The position numbers and the translations under genes are program-made. From contig NZ_RKLX01000008.1 of NCBI RefSeq assembly GCF_004745505.1, positions 56,538 through 120,537 on the forward strand: DNA of 64,000 nt, written 5' to 3'. Below are positions 1-9,090 of the stretch, piece by piece (the stretch's first letter is position 1; each line of letters opens with the position of its first letter). Below the pieces are notes generated by a model. The model saw nothing but the letters and a program-made list of their open reading frames with translations. It was not told the DNA's origin and searched no databases. This DNA is from Levilactobacillus suantsaiihabitans (GTDB lineage Bacteria > Bacillota > Bacilli > Lactobacillales > Lactobacillaceae).

Positions 1-14
1 AGGAGTAAACATTT

Positions 15-2462
15 GTGAGTGAAGGACAAAAGATTCAAGAACTGACTTTGGAAGAAGTCATGGGCGACCGATTTGGCCGCTACTCCAAGTCAATCATCCA
101 AGAACGGGCCCTGCCCGACATCCGTGATGGGTTAAAGCCCGTTCAGCGGCGGATCTTGTTCTCAATGAACAAGGACGGCAATACCTACGATAAAGGGTTC
201 CGGAAATCCGCCAAGTCCGTCGGAAACGTCATGGGGAACTTTCACCCCCACGGCGATAGCTCGATTTACGAGGCTCTGACGCGGATGAGCCAGGACTGGA
301 AGGTCCGCGAACCCCTGGTAGAAATGCACGGGAACAACGGGTCCATGGATGGTGATCCGGCCGCGGCCATGCGGTACACGGAAGCCCGGCTAAGCAAATT
401 AGCGGGGGAAATGTTGCGTGACATCGACAAGGACACGGTCGACATGGTGCTCAACTTTGATGATACCGAGTACGAACCGACCGTCTTGCCGGCGCGGATT
501 CCCAATTTACTGGTCAACGGGGCCACGGGGATTTCTGCTGGTTACGCCACGGAGATTCCGCCGCACAACTTGGGCGAAGTCGTCGATGCCTTGGTCTACT
601 TATTAAGCCATCCCAAGGCGACCCTGGAAGAATTGATGGGCTTCGTCAAGGGACCTGACTTTCCGACCGGTGGCATCATTCAAGGGAAAGACGGCATCGT
701 CAAGGCCTATGAGACCGGCCGCGGTCGGGTCGTAGTCCGTTCCAAGACGGCCATCGAACCGCTGCGGGGCAACAAGAGCCAAATCACGGTCACGGAGATT
801 CCTTACGAAGTCAACAAGGCCCAACTGGTCAAGAAAATCGATGAGATTCGGCTGACCAAGAAGGTCGAAGGTCTCGCCGAAGTCCGTGATGAGACCGACC
901 GCGACGGTTTACGAATTGCCATCGAGCTGAAGCGTGACGCGGACGCTCAAGGGGTCTTGAACTACTTATTTAAGAACACGGAGCTGCAGATCACCTACAA
1001 CTTCAACATGGTGGCCATTAACCACATGCGACCAGAGCACGTCGGTTTGAAGACCATTTTAAGTGCCTATCTGGAGCACCAACGCGACGTCATCACGCGC
1101 CGGACCAAATACAACCTGCAAAAGGCGTTGGACCGGCAACACATCGTGGTCGGTCTGATCAAGGCGCTGTCCATTTTGGATCAAGTCATCCAAACGATTC
1201 GGGCCAGTCAAAACCGGCGCGATGCACGGGACAATCTGGTCAAGACCTACGACTTTTCCGAAAAGCAGGCCGACGCCATCGTGGCCCTGCAACTCTACCG
1301 GTTGACCAACACCGACGTGACCCAGCTGGAAGCGGAATCAGCTAAGCTATCCGCTGACATTGCGGAATACCACAAGATTTTGGAAGAACCCAAGACGTTA
1401 AACGCGGTCTTGCGCAAGGAACTCAAGGCAGTGGCCAAGGACTACCGCAACCCTCGGCGGACTGAGATCCAAGATCACATCGAAGACCTGAAGATCAAGA
1501 CCACCGTGACCGTGGCCGACGAAGACGTGGTCGTCTTAGTCAGTCACGACGGGTACCTCAAACGCTCCGGCGTCCGGTCTTACACGGCGTCAGATCCCGC
1601 CGATAACGGGCTCAAGGACGAGGATTACCCAATCTTCATGGAAAAGTTGAGCACGTTGGATCACCTGATGATGTTTACCAACAAGGGAAATCTCATCTAC
1701 CGACCGGTCCACGAGATCAGCGACGTGAAGTGGAAGGAGACCGGGGAGCACATTTCGCAAACCATTGGGCTGGCGTCCGATGAGGAAATCGTCGCAACCT
1801 ACGCCTTCAAGACGCTGAAGGAACCCGGACGCTTCTTGATTGCGACCAGCGATGGTTACATCAAGCAAACGGCCTTTGCGGATCTGACCCCTGGGCGGAC
1901 CTACAAGAGTCGGGCGGCCACTTACGAAAAACTCAAGCATCCAGAGGCCCACGTGGTCGCGGTGCGTTATTTGACCGAACCCATCGAATCAGGCATCCTG
2001 TTAGTCTCTAAGAACGGTTACGCCCTGCGCTACCCGGTTGACGAAGTTTCCGTCAACGGCGCGCGGACGACCGGGGTCCGGTCCATGGACCTCCGCGACG
2101 ACGATGAGGTCGTCAACTTAGCCCTAGTCACCGACAGTGACACGATTGCCTTAGTCACCCAACGCGGGGCCTTCAAACGCCTGGCGATGAAGGAATTGTC
2201 CGTCACCAGTCGGGCCCGGCGCGGCGTCATCGTGTTACGTGAGTTGAAACGCGATCCACACCGCATCGTGGACTTCTTAACGATTCCGGCCGGCAATCCG
2301 GCACTGGAGATCATTACCAGTCGCGAACGCACGCACGACGTCATGCCGACCGAACACCCGTTGAGTGGGCGTTATTCCAACGGCTCGTTTGTCGTGGACA
2401 CCGATGCCGAGGGACAACCGGTTCAATTACGGGTCAAGCCAACTGAGCTCGTCCTCGACTGA
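15..2462 (+). CDS. parC: DNA topoisomerase IV subunit A
   Basis: Breakage-reunion subunit of topoisomerase IV, which works with ParE to unlink daughter chromosomes. The 815-residue protein has the family's usual length. The N-terminal winged-helix/tower region contains RYTEARLSKLA, whose tyrosine (about residue 119) is the expected DNA-linking residue, and the C-terminal half carries the beta-pinwheel repeats typical of ParC. The start is GTG at 15, with AGGAG at 1-5. An upstream parE partner, expected from gene order in related bacteria, would lie outside the window. The gene points towards the dif site about 4.5 kb downstream, where decatenation is needed. Confidence 0.95.
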   Translation: MSEGQKIQELTLEEVMGDRFGRYSKSIIQERALPDIRDGLKPVQRRILFSMNKDGNTYDKGFRKSAKSVGNVMGNFHPHGDSSIYEALTRMSQDWKVREPLVEMHGNNGSMDGDPAAAMRYTEARLSKLAGEMLRDIDKDTVDMVLNFDDTEYEPTVLPARIPNLLVNGATGISAGYATEIPPHNLGEVVDALVYLLSHPKATLEELMGFVKGPDFPTGGIIQGKDGIVKAYETGRGRVVVRSKTAIEPLRGNKSQITVTEIPYEVNKAQLVKKIDEIRLTKKVEGLAEVRDETDRDGLRIAIELKRDADAQGVLNYLFKNTELQITYNFNMVAINHMRPEHVGLKTILSAYLEHQRDVITRRTKYNLQKALDRQHIVVGLIKALSILDQVIQTIRASQNRRDARDNLVKTYDFSEKQADAIVALQLYRLTNTDVTQLEAESAKLSADIAEYHKILEEPKTLNAVLRKELKAVAKDYRNPRRTEIQDHIEDLKIKTTVTVADEDVVVLVSHDGYLKRSGVRSYTASDPADNGLKDEDYPIFMEKLSTLDHLMMFTNKGNLIYRPVHEISDVKWKETGEHISQTIGLASDEEIVATYAFKTLKEPGRFLIATSDGYIKQTAFADLTPGRTYKSRAATYEKLKHPEAHVVAVRYLTEPIESGILLVSKNGYALRYPVDEVSVNGARTTGVRSMDLRDDDEVVNLALVTDSDTIALVTQRGAFKRLAMKELSVTSRARRGVIVLRELKRDPHRIVDFLTIPAGNPALEIITSRERTHDVMPTEHPLSGRYSNGSFVVDTDAEGQPVQLRVKPTELVLD

Positions 2463-2587
2463 TCCGGAATTTGCGAGGAGAAATCATTGCGCTTTTTCCC
2501 CAAACGGCCTATTATATAGATTAATAGTAACCATTAGGTAGACCTGGTATTTTGAAGCATCAGGCCAATCATAAGGAGAAAAAACGG

Positions 2588-3547
2588 ATGAAGACGAAAC
2601 AGGAAAGTATCTTTTCTTCCAAGACCCTGACGTATTTCTTACAATTAGCGGAAACCATGAACTACACCCAAGCGGCCCAGATTCTGGGCATCACGCAACC
2701 AGCCTTGACGCAACAGATCAAGAAGCTGGAACGCACGGTGGGGGCACCGCTCTTTTATTCAGTGGGGAAGAAGTTACGGCTGTCCGACGCAGGCTACACG
2801 ATGCTCGACGCCACCCATAAGATCTATGGCATTTTGAACACGGCGACCGACGAGATTCAGCAGTCGACGAGTGCCACGCAAGGGGAAATCAACATCGGTC
2901 TGTTGGCTTCGATGGAAGACGCGGTCTTTGAAGACTTCGCCATTCTGTCTTATCAAAACAACCCCGAGCTCAAGATTTCCTTTCACATGTTAACGCGAAA
3001 GGAAATTTGGGAGCGCCTGGAAAACAACAAGATCGACCTAGCCATCATGTATCTGCCGGACGATTCGATCAAGAACTGGAAGCCTTACGAATCCAAGAAG
3101 ATCATCTCGGACGACCTGTTGTTCATTCATCATGACGAGCAACTGGCTAAGAAGCGCCGCATCAAGTTCAAGGATACGACGGCGAGTGTCTGGGCCATGT
3201 ATCCCGATGGCTACTACCTGAACCAGACGCTGCATGAAGCCTACAAGAATCAACTGGCTGATTTTCCCAAGAGCGTCGCCAACTTTACGACGCCAACGCA
3301 GCTGTTGCATTTTTCCATGCAGACGCAGGCCTCGACAGCGCTGCCAAATTCCTTTATGATAGGACAGGATGACCTGCCAGACACCTGGACGGCCCATTTT
3401 GACCCGAATATTCGGTTTGACCTGGCATTTGTCTTCCGGAAGGGCAAGGCGGAGATTCCGCGGATCAGTCACTTCTTGGCTCAGTTCGACCGTTACCTGC
3501 ATACCGACGATTATATTTCTCGGCTGAAACAACTACGGAACCAATAA
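2588..3547 (+). CDS. LysR-family transcriptional regulator
   Basis: A 319-residue LysR-type regulator. The N-terminal helix-turn-helix (about residues 10-65) reads FLQLAETMNYTQAAQ followed by LGITQPALTQQIKKLE, classic for the family. The rest is a periplasmic-binding-like effector domain. I chose ATG 2588 because AAGGAG sits at 2572-2577; an in-frame TTG at 2552 has no comparable site. The gene ends 33 bases before ppaC and points the same way, so the two may be co-transcribed. The inducer and targets cannot be read from sequence. Confidence 0.85.
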   Translation: MKTKQESIFSSKTLTYFLQLAETMNYTQAAQILGITQPALTQQIKKLERTVGAPLFYSVGKKLRLSDAGYTMLDATHKIYGILNTATDEIQQSTSATQGEINIGLLASMEDAVFEDFAILSYQNNPELKISFHMLTRKEIWERLENNKIDLAIMYLPDDSIKNWKPYESKKIISDDLLFIHHDEQLAKKRRIKFKDTTASVWAMYPDGYYLNQTLHEAYKNQLADFPKSVANFTTPTQLLHFSMQTQASTALPNSFMIGQDDLPDTWTAHFDPNIRFDLAFVFRKGKAEIPRISHFLAQFDRYLHTDDYISRLKQLRNQ

Positions 3548-3580
3548 ACTTAAAATTATTTGTTAAAGGAGTTTTCTCAC

Positions 3581-4510
3581 ATGAGTAAAGCATTAATCTT
3601 TGGTCACCAAAATCCTGATACGGACGCAATCGTTGCCGCTAAGGCCTTCGCTTACTTCCAAACGCAAAAGGGCTTCGACGTTGAAGCCGTTGCTTTGGGC
3701 GAACCCAACATGGAAACCAACTACGTCTTGAACCACTTCGACGAACCCGCACCACGGGTCGTGAAGACGGTCTCCAACGAAGTCGACACGGTGATGTTGG
3801 TCGACCACAACGAAGCGCAACAAAGTGTCGCTGATTTGGACAAGGTGACGGTCAGCTACGTGGTTGATCACCACCGGATCGCCAACTTCCAAACTGATTC
3901 ACCCCTGTACTACCGGGCAGAACCCGTTGGTTGCACGAGCACGATCTTAACGGAAATGTTTGACGAAGAAAAGATCGAGATCCCAGCTAAGTTAGCGGGC
4001 TTGATGTTGTCTGCCATCATTTCCGATACGCTGTTGTTACAAAGCCCAACCACGACGGACGCTGACCGTGAAGCCGTTCGGGCCTTGGCAGAAATCGCTG
4101 ACATTGACGTGCAAAGCTACGGTATCGCCATGTTAAAGGCCGGTACCAACCTGGCTGCCAAGAGCGACAAGGAACTCATCGACGGCGACGCCAAGTCATT
4201 TGACATGGCCGGCAAGAGCGTGCGCATTGGCCAAATCAACACGGTCGACTTGAACGAAGTCTTGGACCGTCAAGCTGGTTTGGAAAAGGAAATGCAAGCT
4301 GAAATGGCCGCTGATGGCTACGACTTGTTCATTACCTTGGCCACCAACGTTTTGAACAGCGACTCCGAACTCATCGTGGCCGGTGAACCTAAGAGTGCTG
4401 TCGAAAAGGCCTTCAACACCAAACTGGAAAACAACCGCGCTAGCTTACCTGGCGTCGTTTCCCGGAAGAAGCAAGTGGTGCCACCATTGACCGCTGCTTT
4501 CGAGGCTTAA
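3581..4510 (+). CDS. ppaC: Manganese-dependent inorganic pyrophosphatase (family II)
   Basis: Hydrolyses pyrophosphate to phosphate in the cytoplasm, pulling biosynthetic reactions forward. The 309-residue length is typical of family II enzymes. DHH-domain metal ligands are visible: GHQNPDTDA near the N-terminus, VDHNE near residue 75 and VVDHHR near residue 97. The C-terminal DHHA2 domain ends with [10 protein letters not shown], the usual substrate-binding SRKKQ motif. The start is ATG 3581 with AAAGGAG at 3565-3571; an in-frame TTG at 3560 is less likely. A terminator follows at 4532-4574. Confidence 0.95.
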   Translation: MSKALIFGHQNPDTDAIVAAKAFAYFQTQKGFDVEAVALGEPNMETNYVLNHFDEPAPRVVKTVSNEVDTVMLVDHNEAQQSVADLDKVTVSYVVDHHRIANFQTDSPLYYRAEPVGCTSTILTEMFDEEKIEIPAKLAGLMLSAIISDTLLLQSPTTTDADREAVRALAEIADIDVQSYGIAMLKAGTNLAAKSDKELIDGDAKSFDMAGKSVRIGQINTVDLNEVLDRQAGLEKEMQAEMAADGYDLFITLATNVLNSDSELIVAGEPKSAVEKAFNTKLENNRASLPGVVSRKKQVVPPLTAAFEA

Positions 4511-4531
4511 TTAGCTAAATTTACGATATTA

Positions 4532-4574
4532 AGCGTCCAACAACTGGCTTTCCCGGTTGATTGGGCGTTTTTTA
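4532..4574 (+). terminator. Terminator after ppaC
   Basis: Imperfect stem (GCGTCCAACAACTGG paired with CCGGTTGATTGGGCG) followed by a run of T. It is placed directly after the ppaC stop codon. Confidence 0.7.
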
Positions 4575-4656
4575 ATCGCTTCTTTGGGCCCGCTCCCGTA
4601 TAATACGGGGCGATGGTAGCCGTCAGGCATCCTCCTTCAAGAGAGAAGGACTTTGC

Positions 4657-5232
4657 ATGATTAAAGGTTGGTACCGTGGGATTTTAACCATTATCACAAC
4701 GCTGGTTTTGTTTTTGACGCAGGTTGGTGGCAATTTGGCATTGGCGGCAGGCGTAACGCCATTTGGGCCAGAACGCTTTGCACATGCCAGTGCCACATAT
4801 GTGATTACGACCAAGTCCCCATATTATCGGCGGATCTGGCAGTCAGCGATTTCAGCCTGGAATAAGACGGGGGCCTTTCACTTCAAGGCGGGCACTAAGG
4901 GAAATGCCCAAATTGACCTAGAAACCGCCTCTAAATCTCAAGCAGCCTCATTAGGTGACGACGTTGGTTTGACCGAATACACCGCGCAAAACGATTATTT
5001 GACCAAAGTCAAGGCGACGCTGAATCCGACGTTGCTGCATGCGTACGACTATTCTCGTTCCGATGACCTACACGTGGCAGAACACGAGTTGGGCCACACA
5101 ATGGGACTAGCCCACAACCCATCCAAGCACAGTGTGATGTACTACCGGAACCGGACCGTTGGTATCCAAAAGGTGGATATTGAAGGGGTACAGTTGCGGT
5201 ATCACACGCCTGCTGGGCAATCAGCAAAATAG
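4657..5232 (+). CDS. Small secreted matrixin-like zinc metalloprotease
   Basis: A 191-residue protein with a signal peptide (basic MIKGWYR, hydrophobic stretch to about residue 27, ALAAG cleavage region). The body holds HELGHTMGLAH (about residues 142-152), the HExxHxxGxxH zinc motif of metzincins, followed by SVMYY as the Met-turn. This is the M10/matrixin-like catalytic domain with no extra domain or anchor, so it is probably released or loosely wall-associated. The substrate is unknown. It appears monocistronic: a TATAAT box lies near 4599 and a terminator at 5245-5281. Confidence 0.8.
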   Translation: MIKGWYRGILTIITTLVLFLTQVGGNLALAAGVTPFGPERFAHASATYVITTKSPYYRRIWQSAISAWNKTGAFHFKAGTKGNAQIDLETASKSQAASLGDDVGLTEYTAQNDYLTKVKATLNPTLLHAYDYSRSDDLHVAEHELGHTMGLAHNPSKHSVMYYRNRTVGIQKVDIEGVQLRYHTPAGQSAK

Positions 5233-5244
5233 AAGGTAAGGCTG

Positions 5245-5281
5245 AAAAATCGGTCCGCTGCGTGGTGGCGGGCCGATTTTT
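5245..5281 (+). terminator. Terminator after the metalloprotease gene
   Basis: Stem AAAATCGGTCCG / CGGGCCGATTTT with terminal T run, just after the stop codon at 5232. Confidence 0.85.
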
Positions 5282-5375
5282 AGGTGGTCTGTCAAATCCC
5301 TTGTGTTTCTGGCAAAAAGTCTTACACTAAGAGTAGTAACGATTAAGTTGCGTACAACTGATTGGAGGAATTTGC

Positions 5376-5819
5376 ATGAAGCAACCAGAAAATCAAGCCG
5401 ATTTGAAAAAACGGCTCACCGCAGAGGAATACGCGGTCACCCAGCATGCGGCCACAGAAGCCGCGTTCACCGGGAAATACGATGCCTTTTACGAAGACGG
5501 TATCTACGTGGACGTGGTCAGTGGCCAACCACTCTTCAGTTCGACCGACAAATACGACGCAGGCTGCGGCTGGCCGTCCTTTACCAAGCCCATTGATGCC
5601 GCTAACGTCAAGGAAAACACCGATCACTCCTTTGGCATGGTCCGTCAAGAGGTCCGCAGTGCCGACGCCAATTCGCATCTGGGTCACGTCTTTACCGATG
5701 GCCCACAAGATCAGGGTGGCTTACGCTACTGCATCAATTCAGCGGCTTTAAAGTTCATTCCCGCTGATAAACTGGAAGAAAACGGGTATCACGATTTTGA
5801 ACAACTCTTTGACAAGTAA
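5376..5819 (+). CDS. msrB: Peptide-methionine (R)-S-oxide reductase
   Basis: Repairs the R epimer of methionine sulfoxide in proteins. The 147-residue sequence contains the SelR-family core: GCGWPSF near residue 67, HLGHVF near residue 109 and RYCINSAAL with the catalytic cysteine near residue 127. The usual structural-zinc CxxC pairs are absent; that is a known variant in lactobacilli. The start ATG 5376 follows TTGGAGGAA. The downstream msrA ribosome binding site overlaps the msrB stop codon, so the two repair enzymes are translationally linked. Confidence 0.93.
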   Translation: MKQPENQADLKKRLTAEEYAVTQHAATEAAFTGKYDAFYEDGIYVDVVSGQPLFSSTDKYDAGCGWPSFTKPIDAANVKENTDHSFGMVRQEVRSADANSHLGHVFTDGPQDQGGLRYCINSAALKFIPADKLEENGYHDFEQLFDK

Positions 5820-5832
5820 GGAGGGGGATTCA

Positions 5833-6354
5833 ATGGCTGAACAAGAGACCGCGATTTTTGCTGGCGGCTGCTTCTGGTGCATGGTCCAGCCCTTCGACAC
5901 ACAACCTGGCATCGTATCCGTCATTTCCGGCTACACCGGCGGCCACACGGTCAATCCAACGTACGCAGAGGTGGCCAGTCACACCACGGGCCACACGGAG
6001 GCCGTCAAGATTACCTTTGACCCTAGTATCATTAGCTACGCGCAATTGGTCGAAATCTATTGGCGGCAAACAGATCCTACCGATGCCAGCGGTCAGTTCC
6101 AAGACCGTGGCGACAGCTATCGGCCGGTCATTTTCGTGAACAGTCCCGCACAACGGGCCACGGCGGAAAAATCCAAGGCAGCCCTCGCAGCCAGCGGCCG
6201 CTTTGACGCGCCCATCGTGACCACGATTGAAGACGCCCAGCCATTTTATCCGGCTGAAGAGGAACATCAGGACTTCTACCGCAAGAACCCGTTTCGTTAC
6301 CAGATTGAAGAAATGGGTGGTCGCCAGGACTTTATCCAAAAGAAATGGCATTAA
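5833..6354 (+). CDS. msrA: Peptide-methionine (S)-S-oxide reductase
   Basis: Repairs the S epimer of methionine sulfoxide, complementing MsrB encoded just upstream. The 173-residue protein carries the active-site motif GGCFWC at its N-terminus, then GYTGG and EVVxVxFDP-like stretches typical of MsrA. The start ATG 5833 is preceded by AAGGAGGGGG at 5817-5826, which overlaps the end of msrB; an in-frame upstream TTG at 5797 lies inside msrB and is unlikely. The pair forms a two-gene oxidative-damage repair operon. Confidence 0.93.
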   Translation: MAEQETAIFAGGCFWCMVQPFDTQPGIVSVISGYTGGHTVNPTYAEVASHTTGHTEAVKITFDPSIISYAQLVEIYWRQTDPTDASGQFQDRGDSYRPVIFVNSPAQRATAEKSKAALAASGRFDAPIVTTIEDAQPFYPAEEEHQDFYRKNPFRYQIEEMGGRQDFIQKKWH

Positions 6355-6401
6355 AACCCATTTTGTATGATACAATCATGGGTAAAGGCGGGTGAAGACA
6401 C

Positions 6402-6851
6402 GTGGGTTATGTGTTAAATTTACGGCAGCAAATCGGCCACGCACCGCTGATCGTCGTAGGCGCCGCGGCCGTGGTCTACCGGCAATCAGCGTTACTGTTG
6501 GTGCACCGCACGGATAATCAACGCTGGGGTCTGCCAGCCGGTTCCAAGGAACTCAACGAAAGTACGCTAACAACGGCCAAACGTGAGCTGCACGAGGAAA
6601 CCAATCTGACGGCCACGGACGCAAAATTATTAACGGTCGTGAGTGGCGCTGGCATGCAATATCAATATCCCAATGGTGATCAGATTGATTCGGTCACGGT
6701 GGTTTATGAGCTGACCGCGACCGGCGAACCCAATGGCGATGATCACGAAACTAGCGCAGCTAAATTTTTCCCACTGACGCAATTGCCAACGGCGTTGACG
6801 CCATTAACGCGTGAGATTTTAACCACGCTAGGCGTCGGTCAGCTGCATTAA
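6402..6851 (+). CDS. NUDIX hydrolase
   Basis: A 149-residue NUDIX hydrolase acting on a nucleoside diphosphate-linked substrate that cannot be named. The Nudix box is clear: G-x5-E-x7-REL-x-EE spans GSKELNESTLTTAK and RELHEETNL (about residues 47-69). The start is GTG 6402, preceded by AAAGGCGGG; no in-frame ATG is available. It is the last gene before the dif site. The terminator hairpin after it ends 38 bases before dif. Confidence 0.85.
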   Translation: MGYVLNLRQQIGHAPLIVVGAAAVVYRQSALLLVHRTDNQRWGLPAGSKELNESTLTTAKRELHEETNLTATDAKLLTVVSGAGMQYQYPNGDQIDSVTVVYELTATGEPNGDDHETSAAKFFPLTQLPTALTPLTREILTTLGVGQLH

Positions 6852-6854
6852 AAC

Positions 6855-6899
6855 TTAAAACCAGTGAGCAGGTGAAAAAAACTTGCTGACTGGTTTTAA
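6855..6899 (+). terminator. Hairpin terminator between the NUDIX gene and dif
   Basis: Long stem TTAAAACCAGT / ACTGGTTTTAA with further pairing (AGCA/TGCT) around an A-rich loop. The T tract lies inside the right arm, so it may work in both directions and could shield dif from transcription. Confidence 0.75.
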
Positions 6900-6936
6900 T
6901 TTGGCTGGCATTCGAGGCTGGCGCGCTTGAAGCACT

Positions 6937-6964
6937 ACTTTCGATAATATATATTATGTAAAGT
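6937..6964. other. dif: Chromosome dimer resolution site dif (XerCD type)
   Basis: Two recombinase-binding half sites surround an AT-rich centre: ACTTTCGATAA on the left and TTATGTAAAGT on the right, with ATATATA between. The right 16 bases include ATATTATGTAAA, identical to the B. subtilis dif site as I recall it. Over 28 positions I count about 4 differences. The palindrome extends outward as CTACTTT (6935-6941) and AAAGTAG (6960-6966). Gene orientation flips around this point and a Xer recombinase gene lies 1 kb away. Both support a functional terminus site. Confidence 0.88.
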
Positions 6965-6966
6965 AG

Positions 6967-7836
6967 AGAATGAAAAAGCTTTTAGTTGGGCAAGTGCCGG
7001 TTCCCTGCTTAATTACATTGACTCATCCAGTCATGTCATGATCGTTCAGTTCGTCAGCAAGTTCGTCTGCTAGAATGCCACGTCCGCTTTTGTGCTGAAC
7101 TGTATTTAACGTGCTGTGCGCCGTTGACAACTGACTACCGGCTGACTAGCCGACTTCAGGCTGCTGACTGAATAGCCGTTGCCGACCGCCAACCAGCAAC
7201 CATAACCTATTGCGCGTCAGTCTAAAAAAACGGCTATTTACGGGCGGATTCTACGGCCATTTCGCGATGACCTGATCAGCTAATTCCTGAACGTGTGCTC
7301 AGAATCAACGTCCTTTTTCCGGAAATTTGACGTTTGCTACCGCATGACTGTTGACTGATGGTTTAAGCGGAATTTTGCGCTTGTTGGTCGTTGAATTGAC
7401 CTAGATCTGAAGTTCACGGTTGGTTGAGATTACTGGTAAACTGGCTATGATGCTGCCGCGACCGCAACACCGATACGCTGCTGGTCAGGATGTTTGCCGT
7501 ATCAACGGTTTAGCTACGAGTTTAATGACCGCCAATCGGTCCAATGCGTGCCAGCTGCCACGTTTGAATTTAGGCCGACTTGCTGCTGGATTAGCTTAGG
7601 CTAAAATGCGGTCAAACGCTGTCATGGCAACGTTTCGGCTGAATACTAATAGTCACTAAAGCTGGCACGTATCTGTACCAATGCGGCTCGCTTAAGTCGA
7701 CATGCAACCGTCTACTTAATCACCACAAACTGCGGTATGACAGCATTTTACCGTTACTTATTTAGGCCACTGACATGCTGAAAGCTAGTAACTGGTTAGC
7801 CGTCTCCAGGATCGTTAACCCGTCTCGGACTAACTA
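6967..7836. other. Gene-free segment between dif and the xerS promoter region
   Basis: About 870 bases with no ORF of 60 codons on either strand, no recognised RNA and no repeat family seen elsewhere in the window. Short words such as TAGCCG recur (near 7147, 7172 and 7797). It may be a decayed gene or DNA kept clear for terminus processing. I see no function in it. Confidence 0.6.
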
Positions 7837-7865
7837 CTTTCATTAAAACAAATATTTTAAAGATA
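7837..7865. other. Candidate difSL-like site upstream of xerS
   Basis: CTTTCATTAAAAC followed by AAATATTTTAAAGATA. Placed without gaps against the streptococcal difSL site as I remember it, about 18 of 29 positions agree, including TTTC, AAAAC and ATTTT. In streptococci and lactococci difSL lies immediately upstream of xerS, the position found here (about 92 bases before the start codon). AT-rich promoter DNA could give this by chance, so it is a candidate only. Confidence 0.4.
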
Positions 7866-7957
7866 ATAGTCGCAAAAAAATGGGCGGGGGACTTGCTAAT
7901 TTTTACGTTCACCGGTATCATTAGAGACATGAGAACATACGTTTGGAGGCCACTTCT

Positions 7958-9022
7958 ATGGAAAAGCAGCACTACTTAAAATTAATCGACGAAGAATTGG
8001 CCACAGCGCCCTGGTATGTGCAGGAATACTACCAGGCCAAGGCCACGATTCCCCTGTCGCCCGCGACCCTATACCAATACCTGACGGAGTTTCGGCGTTT
8101 CTTTAATTGGCTGATCAGCGAAGGCTTGACCCCTGCCACGCGCCCCGCAGACATTGACATTCAGGTCTTGGCAACGTTAAAAAAAGAAACGGTCGAGCTA
8201 TACAAGTCCGCCCTGCTGAACCAGACCAAATTAACGGGCGCCCCTGGCAGTCGGACGCACCCCACCATCAATCGGTCGCTCAACGCCCTGTCCTCGCTGT
8301 TCAAGTACCTGACCGAAGACACCGAAGACGACAACGGCGAGGCCTACTTTGACCGCAACGTCATGCACAAGATTGCCCTGGTGCGCACCAGTGAGACCTA
8401 CGCCACCCGGGCCGCCAACCTCAAGACTAAATTGATGCTGGGCAACACCGATCATGAATACCTGGCGTTTATTGATCAGAAATACGAATCCCTCTTGTCA
8501 CCGGCCAAGAAACGTTACTTTCATCGCGACAAACGCCGGGACTTGGCCATCAACGCCTTACTGCTCGGCAGCGGGTTACGGGTCTCGGAAGCCGCCAATG
8601 CCGATTTGCGCCACCTGAATCTCAAGACCGGCACGATTGGCGTGATCCGTAAGGGCGGCCAGCGCGACACCGTGCCGATTGCGCCGTGGACGTTGCCGTA
8701 CATCCAAGATTACATCGACCACCGCGCAGCCACCTACCATGCCACCAACGCCGATCGTGCGCTTTTTCTCAGTAGTTATCGCGGTCAGGCCTCACGGATG
8801 CAGGCCAACTCGATGGAAAAGATGGTCGCTAAATATTCGGCGGCGTTCAAGGTCCGTATCACGCCCCACAAGCTCCGGCACACGCTAGCCTCAAAACTCT
8901 ACCTGGCCACTAAGAACGAGCAACTGGTGGCCACCCAGCTGGGTCAAAACTCGACCAGCGCCACGGGACTGTACACGCACATCATCGACGAGGAACAGCG
9001 TCACGGACTCGAAAAAATGTAG
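7958..9022 (+). CDS. xerS: XerS-type tyrosine recombinase
   Basis: Site-specific recombinase of 354 residues, nearly the length of streptococcal XerS (about 356) and longer than XerC/XerD (about 300). APWYVQEYYQAK, LYQYLTEFRRFFNWL and FKVRITPHKLRHTLA follow XerS closely. Catalytic residues visible are Arg in GLRVSEAA, Lys in RKGGQRD, His/Arg in HKLRH and Tyr in GLYTHI. The usual LGH before the tyrosine reads LGQ, so the second conserved histidine is glutamine. The start is ATG 7958 with GGAGG at 7945-7949. Its position beside dif suggests a role in chromosome dimer resolution. Confidence 0.88.
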   Translation: MEKQHYLKLIDEELATAPWYVQEYYQAKATIPLSPATLYQYLTEFRRFFNWLISEGLTPATRPADIDIQVLATLKKETVELYKSALLNQTKLTGAPGSRTHPTINRSLNALSSLFKYLTEDTEDDNGEAYFDRNVMHKIALVRTSETYATRAANLKTKLMLGNTDHEYLAFIDQKYESLLSPAKKRYFHRDKRRDLAINALLLGSGLRVSEAANADLRHLNLKTGTIGVIRKGGQRDTVPIAPWTLPYIQDYIDHRAATYHATNADRALFLSSYRGQASRMQANSMEKMVAKYSAAFKVRITPHKLRHTLASKLYLATKNEQLVATQLGQNSTSATGLYTHIIDEEQRHGLEKM

Positions 9023-9090
9023 TTTCGACCATAAAAGATGTCGTATACTGGAGATATCAGCAAATCACCCATTAAAGGAGTTAACCACAG

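Noticed and set aside
266..2344. Several long minus-strand frames opposite parC
   Set aside because: They are antisense shadows of a GC-rich coding gene, with no ribosome binding sites and no protein-like motifs.
7001..7836. Possible tRNA, small RNA or CRISPR in the gene-free terminus segment
   Set aside because: No cloverleaf, no regularly spaced repeats and no strong terminator were seen. Short TAGCCG words are too few and irregular.
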